Shown here: positions 31,621-43,381 of the stretch, piece by piece
Numbering within the stretch: the first letter of the stretch is position 1
Layout of the letters: every line of letters begins with the position of its first letter
DNA from: Zygnema cylindricum
Taxonomy: Eukaryota > Streptophyta > Zygnematophyceae > Zygnematales > Zygnemataceae
NCBI GenBank assembly: GCA_037447655.1
Contig: JBBHKE010002294.1
Span: forward strand, 148,513-212,512
Length of the DNA: 64,000 bases
Direction: 5' to 3'
Program-made: the position numbers and the translations under genes
Notes under the pieces: model-generated
What the model saw: the letters and a program-made list of their open reading frames with translations, nothing else
What the model was told of the DNA's origin: nothing
The model's database searches: none

Positions 31621-32258
31621 CATAGTTCAAAAGTAGGTGAAAGTAGGCCCATACAGTATGCCTATTGTATGCAAAACATACAATATGCCCTTAAGACCCA
31701 TATTGTATTGGTCGAAAAATGAAAAAAAGGGTTAAGAGGGTTGAGTTGCACATCGATCGATAGAGAATTAAACGGCATGTCTAAATTTTGAAAAAAAATC
31801 GGACAAAAAATATTTTTTCTGTGAATTTTGAGGTGTTTTTTAATTCAACCGTCAGATTTAGACGATCGGACGGTCGCTGATCAAAGTAGCGATCTTAAGA
31901 AGATCACATGAAAAGCCCATAACACAACTTACGATAGGACAATTTGTCATATTAGCGTCTGCAATTTTGAAGGCCACACTAAATAAAGCCTCAAATTGAC
32001 CAACCAGGTTGCCCGTCCGCGTTTTTTTTTTTTTTTCCGGGTTTTTTTCCGGCGGAATGTCATCCTACGCCGCGTCAGTTCGCTACAAAATTTCGTCAGG
32101 TGGCGTGCGCTGTACTATGATCATACGTCATATTCGTACGATCGTACAAGAGTGTCCGCAACTCACACCCATACAATATGCCTACTCTACGCGAGTTTAG
32201 TGCCAGTTTTGTGCGCCTACCAAAGGCCTACCATAAAAACGCCTACTTTTGAACTATG
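31621..32258. mobile_element. hAT-like MITE (family Z, copy 4)
   Basis: 638 bp with CATAGTTCAAAAGTAGG ends and a perfect 8-bp duplication GTCCAAAA (31,613-31,620 and 32,259-32,266). Confidence 0.9.
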
Positions 32259-32266
32259 GTCCAAAA

Positions 32267-32311
32267 TACTATGAAATTCCGGTATCATATCCTTGCAGTC
32301 TTTCACACTTA
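32267..32311 (+). repeat. remnant of type-2 gene upstream region
   Basis: A short stretch with ATATCCTTGCAGTCTT that matches the sequence upstream of type-2 gene E (near 43,005-43,025). It indicates that a type-2 partner of gene A once stood here and was deleted. Confidence 0.5.
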
Positions 32312-32990
32312 GGGCAAGGTTCCATTAGGGGAAAAATGACGTTGTCTACTGAAAGCCGTACTGTTTCGTACAGTGCCGTACCAAAAAAAATATAATGTCA
32401 GAAAAACAAGGCTACTGAATGAGGGATTTGATTCTCCATGTTTATGGGCGTTAATGTGGACCGTCGGATGCATAATCGGATATGACATCGTCTGACACTT
32501 TCATTTCGCAACAAGTGACCCCGAGTAGGTCAATTCTCAGCGCCTGAACGAATTGCATCGTGCCTCGTGGAAAAGTGAACAAAGTGGGTACACATCGCAC
32601 ATGACATGTGCCTTCCGTCAGGGAGGATTCGAGGCCACCGGAAGCCGCAAGAAAATCTTTGACGGAGGATATTGTTTCACGGTCTGTCGCCATCCACTAA
32701 CCATTCTGACATTTTCGTACGTTTTTACAAATCCTAAGTTTCGTCCGCCCGTACAAATTTTATTCAATACGTCGTACGAGTCACTTTTTACCTTCGTTGA
32801 TAAAAATGTGTGGTCGCAACTTGCTTTCAAAGATTCTGTAAAGATTACCAGAATCACGTTCATCTACGACGTGGACCAATAAAACTGTGCTACGCAAATA
32901 AAATGTCGGTTACTGACCCGACACAATGGAACGGTCGCTTCAGTAAACGAATTTTCGACGTTTACTGAGACCGCCTAATGGAACAACGCT
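32312..32990. mobile_element. element X copy 2 (PIF/Harbinger-like TIR)
   Basis: About 680 bp. Left GGGCAAGGTTCCATTAGGGG after TTA; the right end inverted reads GAGCGTTGTTCCATTAGGC. It contains the uninterrupted sequence that hosts the hAT-like element in copy 1. It lies exactly at the truncated 3' end of gene B, joining it to the remnant of a type-2 upstream region. Confidence 0.65.
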
Positions 32991-33778
32991 CTATAATTTG
33001 AATACACAATGCTCCTCAAGTTCTTAGCAACACCAATGTCAAAGTGACCCCTACAGTTGGCGTGTAGCCATATCTCTTCAAGATTTGGAGTGCTGATGTT
33101 GACACTGTCGTGAAAAGAACGAATTTTCAGAGTGGTTAAAGAACTTGACTGGATAGACAGTACAGGACAGCAATCTATCATCTCATATTCCAAGAAGCGG
33201 AGTTGAGGCAAGCACTCGAGTATATGCTGAAGAAAATCAGACTTTTGGAAACTTACTCGGTCTAAACTAAGCCTTTTAATGTTTGAAGATTTGCATTTTG
33301 ACATTACTGCTCTGTCGGATGCAAATTTGCATTTTGTCAAAGATACGGAATTCAGAACTTCCATTTCGCTTAGGGCGCTAAAATGAGCTGCAGAAAATCT
33401 ACAATTGAGAGCAAGAAAGCGTTTAAGAGTGCGCTTTGTCACACTCGACCAATACAGAAGAGTTAATGGTGAAATCTCCTGGGGCTTATAGACCTTGTTG
33501 TCACCAAAAGTAATCTCTTCAACCGAAGGAGCCACATGAACAAGACGGGATAAAATAAACTGGCGAATGTCTTGATCGGTTTCTCCGAGATTAATACGAC
33601 CTATCTTTATAACACGAACGCCTTTGACTGCTTCACAGAATGTCTTGCATACGACAGAATAGCGGATGAGATCCCTAACTTCACCGCCATTTGAAGAACG
33701 TACGAGAATGTCAGAGATAACAAAGAGCGGGAGACGGAGTACTGTTACTACAGGGGACAGACGACGGACGACAGCCAT
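32991..33778 (-). pseudogene. F-box/LRR-like protein, type 1 (gene B, 3'-truncated)
   Basis: The start (GCCATGG, 33,778) and F-box (LPLFVISDILVRSSNGG) are intact, and the frame is open through the LRR region to SIVYSNY. There the match to gene A stops at element X, so about the last 135 codons are missing and a short foreign tail would be added. It is closely similar to gene D over their shared part. It lies head-to-head with type-2 gene C. It is probably a pseudogene, but a truncated protein with intact F-box could still be expressed. Confidence 0.8.
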
Positions 33779-34198
33779 GGCTAATCGACTGAGTGGCCTT
33801 CGGAAGAACTGGAGAATAGGAAAGGAGCAGTGCAGTATGTAACACAACGTATAAAAGGAGGGAAAAACAATTTGAATTGGACAGACCACTCTTTAAATAG
33901 TGCGCCCGATTTTCGAACAGGAATTGCTGAAATTCAGTGCGACACCTTTGGGAAACACAAAAGTACCAATTTTACTTTAAAAAAAGAGGTGGCCGGTGAG
34001 CTCAAAAAAGTACCAGGAGGTACAAACGATTGTACACGAGCTGACGGCAAAGAATTATTGACAACTTTTTTCTGTGTACTTCCTAAGACTGCGGCTCTGT
34101 GGTGTTTAAGGAAACGGTCACCAGTTTAACAGGATAACATAGATAGGATTTCCCAAATGTAGATTTAGGGAATTGATTTCAGTTTTTCACACCTCTGG

Positions 34199-34415
34199 TT
34201 GAGCGCAACCCCTAACGTCAGCACATACATAATTGTGATATTCGTACTGAGTACGTACATTAGCATCGTACCTTTGCTATAATATGTGGACCGCTGTGAC
34301 TCATTCTTCGTGACTCGGAAATGAGCGGCCAAGGATCGTCCACGCTAGCATTCTTATTTTAGAATTGAGAAATTGAATTTTCATTCGTACTGTTGGTCTG
34401 TTCACACTATTTATG
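34199..34415. promoter_or_regulatory. conserved intergenic block between genes B (-) and C (+)
   Basis: Same block as at 29,555: TGTGGACCGCTGTGACTCAT, AATGAGCGG, CGTCCACGCTAGCATTCTTA and CACTATTTATG. It sits in the roughly 1-kb space between two diverging start codons, as expected of a bidirectional promoter. A second block near the type-2 start (TTGCTTGAGAACCCTAAAAT, 34,663-34,682, and CTCTTTTA) is shared with genes E and F only. Confidence 0.6.
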
Positions 34416-34794
34416 TTGGCAGAATAATGACTGGGTGTTTCATTATCTGCTGCAGAGCCCCCAGGAATATGAAGTTCTGGTATTTAGCTTCAAATGTTAC
34501 AACCCTAATTTTTGCCAGTGGCACTGTTTCATATGAAGCCTAGAATCAAAAGCCATTTTCATTCCATCTGCGTCAAATAGTCGAAACCTGCCAATCTGAA
34601 GTCACATCCTTTTCACATGTACTTCAGAACCCTGGAATCCGCCTGCACCTTCTTGCATATTTGCTTGAGAACCCTAAAATCGGAAGGCTTTGACCTCTTT
34701 TAAAGTCTGTCTCTTTGACGTTATTGCTTTTCACATCTCCTCTGGAAGAGAAAGCGCCTGAAATTATCGCCGTTCCTACCTTTTCCCTGTTTCC

Positions 34795-36030
34795 ATGGAT
34801 GAGAAAATGTCGAAAGTAAACAAAACTATGACATTGAACAACGTCAACTTCATAGAAGTCTGTCCTCTTCCTATTCTTTCGGACATTTTTTTGCGTTCCT
34901 CAAATGGTGGACAGGTTAGGGATCTCCTTTTGTTTTCAACTCTGTCAAAAAAATCTGCCGAAGCTGTAAAAGGAGTTCGTTGTTTAAAATTAGATGACCT
35001 CAAACTTAACAATTATCCAATCGAAGACGTTGATTTTTTCTCGGCTCGTGCTTTGGCAATGACGCCGAATATTGAAGAGCTCACCATTGGCCTAAGAGAC
35101 GGCGATTCACGACCAATTTCACGCCTTTCTGTTTTGACCTGGTCCTACATGATTGGCAACACTCTACTTTCGTTCAACGCAAATTGTTGCCATTTCCTAG
35201 AATCGGGCTTCAGTTTTCTACGGGGATTCAAGGCCTTGAAACGCTTGTCTTTCTACGACTGCGATTTTACATCCGTCGACAAGCCTACTTTTTCTTTACC
35301 AAATATCACGCTTTTGCAAACAGTTGAAGAGCTCTCTTATATCCCATGTTCTCAAGAAAATTTGGAGTTTCTCCTTCAATGCCTTCCTCGACTACAAGTT
35401 TTGAAGTATGAAAACATAGGACCCTCATACCAAAACGTATCTATTAAGTCAAATTCTTTAACCTCGTTGACCATCACTTCACTTGTAGATACTCTTCATT
35501 TGAGCACTCCCAATCTTCAAGTTCTAGATTTGTCCGTTATAGAATCTAAGGTTGAAATTGGTGAAGTTGTAGACTTGCGGAGCTTGAAGTGTAGTATGTT
35601 GACGAATTGCCCAGGTTTTAGATTTGCACCAGATATCACTATAGCATCGCCTTTGCCTTCTCGAGTAGAAATTCTTTCTCTTCCTGGTGTAAAAAACAAA
35701 CACCTACTTCAACGTCTCCTAATTAGTAGCTCCAGCAATCTGAAAGTTCTAACGCTCGATACTGAATGTTTAAATGAGCTATCAATTACAACTATTTCTC
35801 CTATTACATTTCCACGACTTCAAATTCTTCGTTTTGAGGGGCTTCCTATCAATAAGTATGGTATCGAATTAGTACAATCGTGGTTGTTAGCTTTCCCTGT
35901 GTTATCCGAGGTAGAGTTGAACTTTTTGACTCCTTCCATGGTGGAGCCAAAGAAAGCCTTTCAATGTGTCTCGGAGCTAACAAGGATGAAATCGATATAT
36001 CCAAAGGTGATATTCAAAACGCCGTGGTAG
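34795..36030 (+). CDS. F-box/LRR-like protein, type 2 (gene C, intact)
   Basis: A single exon of 411 codons plus TAG. The ATG at 34,795 (TTCCATGG) is aligned with the starts of E and F. A short basic head (MSKVNKTM) precedes the F-box-like segment CPLPILSDIFLRSSNGGQV...LSKKSAEAVKGVRCLKL (about residues 20-65). LRR-like repeats follow (LKRLSFYDCDF, LQVLKYENIG, SLTSLTITSL, NLQVLDLSVI, NLKVLTLDTEC) and the C-terminus is YPKVIFKTPW. Against type 1 the F-box keeps RSSNGG but differs elsewhere, so the types split before the array expanded. Likely an SCF substrate receptor by analogy. Head-to-head with truncated gene B. Confidence 0.85.
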   Translation: MDEKMSKVNKTMTLNNVNFIEVCPLPILSDIFLRSSNGGQVRDLLLFSTLSKKSAEAVKGVRCLKLDDLKLNNYPIEDVDFFSARALAMTPNIEELTIGLRDGDSRPISRLSVLTWSYMIGNTLLSFNANCCHFLESGFSFLRGFKALKRLSFYDCDFTSVDKPTFSLPNITLLQTVEELSYIPCSQENLEFLLQCLPRLQVLKYENIGPSYQNVSIKSNSLTSLTITSLVDTLHLSTPNLQVLDLSVIESKVEIGEVVDLRSLKCSMLTNCPGFRFAPDITIASPLPSRVEILSLPGVKNKHLLQRLLISSSSNLKVLTLDTECLNELSITTISPITFPRLQILRFEGLPINKYGIELVQSWLLAFPVLSEVELNFLTPSMVEPKKAFQCVSELTRMKSIYPKVIFKTPW

Positions 36031-38290
36031 TCATGTTTGAGTGAAGGTGAAGCTCGTTTTGGTGACTTGACTTGATCGAAGGTGGAGACAATGAATCGGC
36101 AACAAAAGGCTTTATGTCTTTTCCATACCATAGAAGTTTTTGAGTTTTGGATTATCAAATCCAGGTTTGTAGAGCGCCGTACTGTGTAAGGTTCAACTGT
36201 GAGATTTATGGAGATGAGATACTGGAGAATCTTGTGATAGATGTCGCAGATGTATTTTTCTTTATTAAATTCAAAAGAAATCGGTGATAAATAGTTGTGG
36301 TTTTATGCAGGAAGGAGGCAAAGATTGTCGTGAAGTTGAAAATTTGGGGTGGTTGAATTAGATACACAAAGAAGGTCTGTACTTTTTTTTGTTTTTCTCA
36401 ACAAATTTTACTGTTCTCCTTTTCAAATGTAGGATCATGTTATGCAAGGACTTCATCGAAAGATGTGCAGTTTTTTTTTTTCTCTGTGTTAATTTTTTAC
36501 GCGTGTTTGTTTTAGGTTTTACTCTGAACCATAAAAATAACATGTTTTTGATAAATCAAGTCACTTGTACTCATAAGCTTCCATTTCCCTTCTTATTCTC
36601 GTCTCTTGGAAGGGATCTGTAAAGTTTACAGACTTGCAAGTGGAGCCACACTATTTTCAGTGTGACTGAGCACAGGTTCTTCAAGTCTATCTTTAGTGTT
36701 TTTTTTTTTTTTTTTCTTAAGGTTTTCTTTATCTAGTTTCGCGTTTAAACTGGGGCCACACTAATACAGGTGTGGCCCAGCAGTTAGATTTTTTTAGGGT
36801 TATTCACAAAATTTTCTTTTTATGGTCTATATTCTTCCAAAGAAGTTACAGCAGTAATGTAGCCACACTCTTTCAAGTGCTTTGTACTTGAAGGAATCGA
36901 ATGGAATCGAACCTACTATACAAACAATGGAGTCTACGATATTTAGTGTGGATCACAAACGATGCAAAAAAAAGTATAACCAAAACCGAGGTGGTCACGT
37001 CTCCATTGGAATAATACCACAAGTTGGAGCAAGTCACTTCTGATCTGTAACCATGTAAGTATTTTTTGAGAAAGCACGATTGAAAACCATGTGAGTACAT
37101 GGGAACCAAAAAAAATAAAAATAAAAAATAAAGCTGTAATTATTGTACTTAATATAGTGTCAAGTCGTATCAAAGTAGAGAATGTTTGGAGTCAATACAC
37201 CTTATCGGTGGCAACTCCACCGAGTTTAGTGTAGATCGCATCTGATCCATAAAAGAAAAAGAAATCAATAAATAAATAAAAAATTGTACCGACGGTAAGT
37301 TCAATGGCATATTATCCGCAGAAGTTTTTGCAATTTTAGTGTCAATCTAGTCTCGTTTGTAGGGATTGAGCCAAAACTAGAATAAACCATATTTGGTCTG
37401 TGACAAAGCTAGTTGTTACTGTTATTGCATCTGATTGTACAAAAATTAGAGGTTATCACACGTAATAATTATTTGTAATAATTACAAATTTGTAATTTGT
37501 ATAATTGTATCGGTTTTAGTGTGGATCACATCTCTCGAGAGGAATCATACCAGAATTAGAATGGAGGATATTTAATAATGGAGGAATTTTGCAATAAAAT
37601 AGTGTGGAGCACGTCTGGTTGCTAGGACTTGTACCTAAAATAAAGTGGATTTACGATGCCAGTTCAAATCATTGGTCGATTATGAGCTTTAAGTACCACG
37701 ATTCATGGTTGGATAGTGTTTTTTTGTCATTTCTTCGCTGGAATCAGGTTTCAGCCTTTTTTTTTCACTTTACTCGGGTGGAAATGCACAAAGAGCGAAA
37801 AAAGTTTTTTGTTTGGTTTCTATTTTTAATTCCTTTTGTTGTTTCGTATCCCTTAGATTTTTTTCATTATGTTCTCTTTCCTTTTCTTTTCACAATCTCT
37901 AGCATCCAGAATATAATGTCGAATTTGACTTTGTATTTTTCCTAAAATTTGTTTGTAATTTTGTCTTTTCTAAATTGCATGACATTAATGCTCATCTTCA
38001 AAATGCAAGAGAATGTTATGCAAGACATTTTTTTTTTTAAATGGTATATTTTTTTGGTTTTGGCGTTTGTCTGTATTTTTACCTTAGAAAAAAAAAGGTC
38101 ATGGGATGTCAAATTCTTTTGCCATTTCCTATCCTTTGAACACACCAGAGTTCAAGACTAAATATTGATTGGTTGGTATATTAATAGGTTAAATATTGTA
38201 ACTATTTCAGAGTGATCTACCACGGAATCGGCCTTTTCTGGTTTCAAAACATCATAATCATGTTATCTGTCCATCTGATGCAATTGTGAC
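36031..38290. other. 3' flank of type-2 gene C with degenerate AGTGTGGAT repeats
   Basis: No gene. From about 36,640 to 37,620 the phrase TTAGTGTGGAT(C)ACATC(T) recurs every 60-150 bp in diverged context, as it also does at 57,060-57,680 and 61,580-62,170. The CCACGATTCATG(A)TTGGA block near 37,697 recurs 3' of genes E (about 45,772) and F (about 61,518), so this flank was duplicated with the genes. Confidence 0.55.
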
Positions 38291-38700
38291 AATGAAAAGC
38301 TGTTCTCTAAATATCAGCCTTCTCCCACCAAACCAGAAAAACAAAAAGAGACTCTCACAGAGTTTTTATTACTTGCAACACAAAAGCTCCAAACTATAAA
38401 TTCACAAAAGAGAATGAGCTTCTTCCCTACTTCTATTACCGCTTGGCCGAATTTTACACAAAAGTAGACCGGCCATTCTTCTGAATCTAAAACTCCTCTG
38501 ACTTTTGTGAAACAACATTTTCAGCTGCAATGACACTTGGAAGAGATGTGTTTCAAACCAACAATCTTGGCAAGGGTCCTGCGATAACAAAACAAATAAA
38601 ACATAACAGACACAAGGAATACAACAGACGACAGAATACAAAGATGATTTTATCCACATTAGAACCCTGAGAAGAAAGAAGCTGGTTAAAGCTAGCAATA
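38291..38700 (-). repeat. relic of type-1 3' flank (copy D)
   Basis: It matches 26,270-26,660 downstream of gene A, including AGACCGGCCATTCTTCTGAA and the CAATCTTGGCAAGGGTCCTG block. It lies downstream of truncated gene D with its C-terminal coding part missing. Confidence 0.7.
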
Positions 38701-38857
38701 AGTGTTGGATTATTGTCGTTTCGCGGTATTTTCGCGAAGCGTCATACCAACATTTAATTGTTGACGTGAAGTACCACGTCATCATACGAAACGTACGATG
38801 TAAGTTTCGTGGTACTTATTTTGAAGCGTCCGCGAACGAAACATACTATTTCGTTTC
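38701..38857. other. unexplained insert or junction sequence at broken end of gene D
   Basis: About 157 bp rich in CGTTTCG/CGAAACG and GTACCACG inverted motifs. It replaces the 3' part of gene D. It has no match elsewhere in the window. It may be a small transposon or a repair product. Confidence 0.4.
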
Positions 38858-39268
38858 GCTTAGGGCGCTAAAATGAGCTGCAGAAAATCTACAATTGAGA
38901 GCAAGAAAGCGTTTAAGAGTGCGCTTTGTCACACTCGACCAATACAGAAGAGTTAATGGTGAAATCTCCTGGGGCTTATAGACCTTGTTGTCACCAAAAG
39001 TAATCTCTTCAACCGAAGGAGCCACATGAACAAGACGGGATAAAATAAACTGGCGAATGTCTTGATCGGTTTCTCCGAGATTAATACGACCTATCTTTAT
39101 AACACGAACGCCTTTGACTGCTTCACAGAATGTCTTGCATACGACAGAATAGCGGATGAGATCCCTAACTTCACCGCCATTTGAAGAACGTACGAGAATG
39201 TCAGAGATAACAAAGAGCGGGAGACGGAGTACTGTTGCTATAGGGGACAGACGACGGACGACAGCCAT
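38858..39268 (-). pseudogene. F-box/LRR-like protein, type 1 (gene D, N-terminal fragment)
   Basis: The start at 39,268 and the F-box are intact, and the sequence is almost the same as gene B over about 135 codons (LPLFVISDILVRSSNGG, SRLVHVAPSVEEITFGDN, SAAHFSALSE). Homology then stops at the 38,701-38,857 insert and two-thirds of the protein is missing. The near identity with B suggests a recent block duplication. Confidence 0.85.
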
Positions 39269-39685
39269 GGCTAAACGACTGTGGCCTTCGGAAGAACTGG
39301 AGAACAGGAAAGGAGAAGTGCAGTATGTAACACAGTGTATAAAAGGAGGGAAAAACAATTTGAATTGGATAGACCACTCTTTAAATAGTGCGCCGATTTT
39401 CGAACAGAAATTGCTGAAATTCAGTGCGACACCTTTGGGAAACACACCGCAAGAAAAAATTTCACTTAGAAAAAAAGAGGTGACCGTAAAGAGGTGACCT
39501 CAAAAAAGTACCAGGAGGTACAAACGATTTTACACGAGTTGACGGGCAAATATATTGACAGCTCAATTTTTTTCTGTGTACTTCCTGGGGCTGCTCTGTG
39601 GTTATCCAGGCAACGGCCACCAGTTTAACAGGCTAGCATAGACAGGATTTCCCAAATGTAGATTTATTTTCACATGCATCATCTT

Positions 39686-39892
39686 GTTGAGCACAACCGC
39701 TCACGTCAGCATGTGCAGAATTGTGATATTCGTACCTTTGTTATAATATGTGGACCGCTGTGACTCATTCCCCATGACTCGAAAATGAGCGGCCAAAAAT
39801 CTTCCACGCTAGCATTCTTATTATAGAATTGAGAAGTTTAATTTTCATTCGTAGTACTATTGGTCTGTTGACACTATTTATGATTGCAGAAC
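39686..39892. promoter_or_regulatory. conserved intergenic block between genes D (-) and E (+)
   Basis: Third copy of the shared block: ACCGCTCACGTCAGCA, TGTGGACCGCTGTGACTCAT, ATGAGCGG, CCACGCTAGCATTCTTATTA and CACTATTTATG. It lies about 420 bp upstream of D. Transposons now separate it from E by 3.5 kb. Confidence 0.6.
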
Positions 39893-39937
39893 AACGTTTG
39901 TCTAATTATTAGGGTGCGTCTCTGTGTGCTTAAGTAA

Positions 39938-41512
39938 GGGTATGTCCCCATGTACTTGAAACTTAGCGAACTTACTTTGTATTTTAGCGCGGATCCGGCG
40001 GACCCGCTTTTCAAGTGTCCCTATGTGTAAGAACTAGTGTTGTGTATCGGTAAGGATTTACCGATAACCGATATGGACCTTTTTTCGGGTTCCCGATAAT
40101 CGATATATTGGTACGATATATCGACATCGGTCTTATCGCCGATAAGTAGCCGATAATATCGGGTACTTATCGGCGATAATGCCGATAACGATAACTATCG
40201 GCGATATCTGTACGGACCGTACAGATAAATGTACGGCATGTACACGCAACTGTACGTCGTATTCCCCCGACGCGCAGCGGACCCCCTTACTCCCGATTCC
40301 GATAAAAAATCGCGAATTTTCCATCATTATTCCTAATTTAAGGGGGTTTTCAAAATTCCTGCTGCCAGAATTTTCAAAATATGGCGTCTGGAAATGGCGG
40401 CAGTCTGACAGGTTTGTTCGTCTGCTTCTTTCAGTCTGTTCGTCTTTTTTTGGAAAAAGTTTGATTCAGAAATTTTACAATGTATTTTATTTTTTTTCGT
40501 TTCGATAGTATATTTTTATAACAAAAAAGTATTAACTTATATTTGTCGACGTTTATGTGCAGCGCTGTCCGTAAAGATATTCAGTTAAATAGATACGCGG
40601 AACAAATTCTTATACGCAGCATTCCACGCTATATAATGAAAATTATATAATACAGTATGTTATATAGTACTATTGTATGCATACTATATTTTTAAAAAGT
40701 TATCGCCGATATGGAATTTGTTGGTCCCAGACCGATATATCGGAACCTCTGACCGTTCGATAACCGATAACTATCGGTATCGGTGTTATCGCGATAAGTT
40801 TTTTACCAATACACAACACTAGTAAGAACGTATCGTAAGTTACGTTTGTGACGATTGTATACGTCGACAATACCTGCGACGGTTGTCAACGTCTACAATC
40901 TGTGTTGTCGGACGTTATTTTTTGGAACTGCTTGTGTGACGTCGCATGTCTTACCGTGACATTGTAGACGTACCGCCTTCCACCCTGAACCGTTTCACGG
41001 TTGAAGAAGTTGCGCTTTGCCTTTGCGTCTCCTGTCCGGTCGACGTGAAATGGCATCGGAATTTCGAGACCCCTGCAAAAAAAAAATCTGTACTGGACGA
41101 AAACGGACAAAACCAAACAAATTGTGTAATTTTCTTTGTCGTATTAAATGCAAACGGACAAAACATAGCGACTTCCGTACTTTTCTTTGTCTTTGAAAAT
41201 CGTGTGAAATACTTCGAAAATTACGGCACGTGCGAATATGTGTTCCTATTTGTTTACATAAAATCCCTAGTTTTAAAACACAACGCGCATGTGTTTTAAA
41301 GATAAGGTTGAAGATGACGTTTTTTGTCGTCGAATTGGGTCGAAAAACACAAGACGACAATTTTTCGTACATCCTAAGTTCGAGGGTGACGCAAATTGTA
41401 CTCTACAAATTTGCGATTCATTCGTACGGTTGGATCTTAGGCAGTACGACGCTAAGTTTTACAGGAAAACGACAGAAAAAAAACCCTTACTTATGCACAT
41501 GGGGACACACCC
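39938..41512. mobile_element. family Y inner element with TAA duplication
   Basis: Ends GGGTATGTCCCCATGT and, inverted, GGGTGTGTCCCCATGT, flanked by TAA on both sides (39,935-39,937 and 41,513-41,515). The uninterrupted target is visible as AAGTAAGGG near the start of Y1 (about 12,122). It contains the hAT-like element at 40,035-40,821. Without that, its interior is closely similar to Y1 in inverted orientation. Confidence 0.85.
40035..40821. mobile_element. hAT-like non-autonomous element, 8-bp target duplication (family H, copy 2)
   Basis: 787 bp. Ends TAGTGTTGTGTATCGGTAA and inverted TAGTGTTGTGTATTGGTAA, with a perfect 8-bp duplication GTAAGAAC (40,027-40,034 and 40,822-40,829). The target is uninterrupted in Y1 near 12,784-12,792 (inverted). 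The interior is TATCG-rich. Confidence 0.9.
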
Positions 41513-42270
41513 TAAGGGTTTTTTTCTGTCGTTTTCCTGTAAAATTTAGAGCCGTACCGCATAAGTTTCAACCGTACAATAAAATAGAAAAAAAAAGTAC
41601 ATTTTGCGTCATCATCGAATTTCAAATGTACTACATGTTGTTGTCTTGTGTTTTTCGACCCACTTCGACGACAAAAAACGTCATCTTCAACCTTATCTTT
41701 TAAAATACAGGGCCGATGTCTTTTAAAATTAGGGATTTTCTATAAACAAATAGGAACACGTATTTGCACGTGTAATGTTTTGTTCAAAAACTTCAAACGA
41801 ATTCAAGCGACGTGGAAGTGTACACGATTCGCTATGTTTTGTCCGTTTTCGTCTAATACGACAAAGAGAAGTACACAGCTTGTTTTATTTTGTCCGTTTC
41901 CATCCGGTACAGATTTTTTTTTTGCAGGGGTCTCAAGGTTCCGATGCCATTTCACGTCGAGCCAACAATAGACGCAAAGTCAAAACGCATCATCTTCAAC
42001 CGTGAAACGGCACAGGCTGGAGGACTGTAGGTCTACAATGTCACGAAAAGTCACGCGACGTCACAAGCAGTTACGAAAAATGACGTGGGTCATCACAGAT
42101 TGTAGACGTTGACAGCCGTCACGGGCATTGTCGACGTATACAATCGTCACGCCCTAAGTGACAATTTCGTTTGGTACACATAGGGACACCCGAAATCCGG
42201 GTCCGCCGGATTTGCGCTAAAAAACAAAACAAAAATCTCTAAGTTTGAAGTACATAGAGACGCACCCTTA

Positions 42271-42966
42271 GGGCTTGTCCCCATGTAACCGATATTTTGA
42301 AACGTTATTTTGGAATTTAGCGCTGATTTTACGGTGTACTTTTCAAAGTGTGCCTATGTGAATCGTTACTTGCGCGTTCATTATTTTGAATATGTGGCAG
42401 CTGTACACGTCGCCAATACTTGCGAAACCCAAACTGCTGACATTTGTTGACGCCAACGGTCTCGGAACAAACTGCGGACATTTGTACGCCGCAAAGAGCT
42501 CTTGACATACTGGGACAATTGTGGAAGCCGACTGTCATTTGTTGACGCCCACACGTGAACGACATAAGCAATCGCCTACGTCTACAAAATGACATTTGTA
42601 GACGCCCACAAGTGGACAACATAAGCAAACGGACAAACAATTTTTTTTTCGTGTATTCTCCCAACTGCAAAAAACAAAATGAAAACTTTTGACGCGTGCA
42701 ACCCAAGATTTCTATTCGTCAATAGGGTAGTATTTTGATTAAAAGCAGATCGCGATATGATTTCATTGCAAGTGTGAAGATGAGCTGGAAGTGGGTCGCG
42801 ATGATAATACTGCCAAATCGCCGTACCTTTCAAGTTCCAAGATGACGCAAACTGTATTTGAGTTTTTGCCCATTTTTCGTACGACGTAATATTTTCAAGT
42901 AGGAAGTCCCATTTTCTGTGTAAACGACGGAAAAAAACCCTTACTTGAACACATGGGGACACGCCC
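42271..42966. mobile_element. family Y element, copy 3
   Basis: 696 bp starting GGGCTTGTCCCCATGTAACC directly after the TTA that ends the outer element; the right end inverted reads GGGCGTGTCCCCATGTG. The left flank is TTA and the right flank GTA, so the duplication is imperfect or altered. Confidence 0.65.
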
Positions 42967-43381
42967 GTAGTCTGCTGCAGAGCCCTAAGAAAATGAAATT
43001 ATGATATCATATCCTTGCAGTCTTCCTCACATGGCTTCAAATGTTACGACTTTAATTCTTGCTAGTGGCAATGTTTCATCTGAAATAAAGAATAAGGCAT
43101 TTCCATTCCATCTGCGTCAAATGGTCAAACCTGACTATCTGAAGACACATGCTTTTCACATATGCTTCAAAACCCTAGAATCTGCGGGCACTTTCTTGCA
43201 GATTTGCTTGAGAACCCTAAAATCGAAAGGCTTCGACCTCTTTTACAGTCTGTTTCTTTAACGTCTTAAACTGTTTTATTGCTTTTTATATCTCCTCTGG
43301 AAGAGAAAGCGCCTGAAATTATCGCCGTTCCTACCTCTTCCCTGTTTCCATGGATGAGAAAAGTCGAAAGTAAACAAAACT

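Larger units (their letters stand above)
39912..42267. mobile_element. family Y outer element with TTA duplication, containing a second Y element
   Basis: Ends GGGTGCGTCTCTGTGTGC and, inverted, GGGTGCGTCTCTATGTAC, flanked by TTA on both sides (39,909-39,911 and 42,268-42,270). A related Y element is inserted 26 bp inside its left end. No transposase frame is recognised. It lies between the D/E intergenic block and gene E. Confidence 0.8.
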
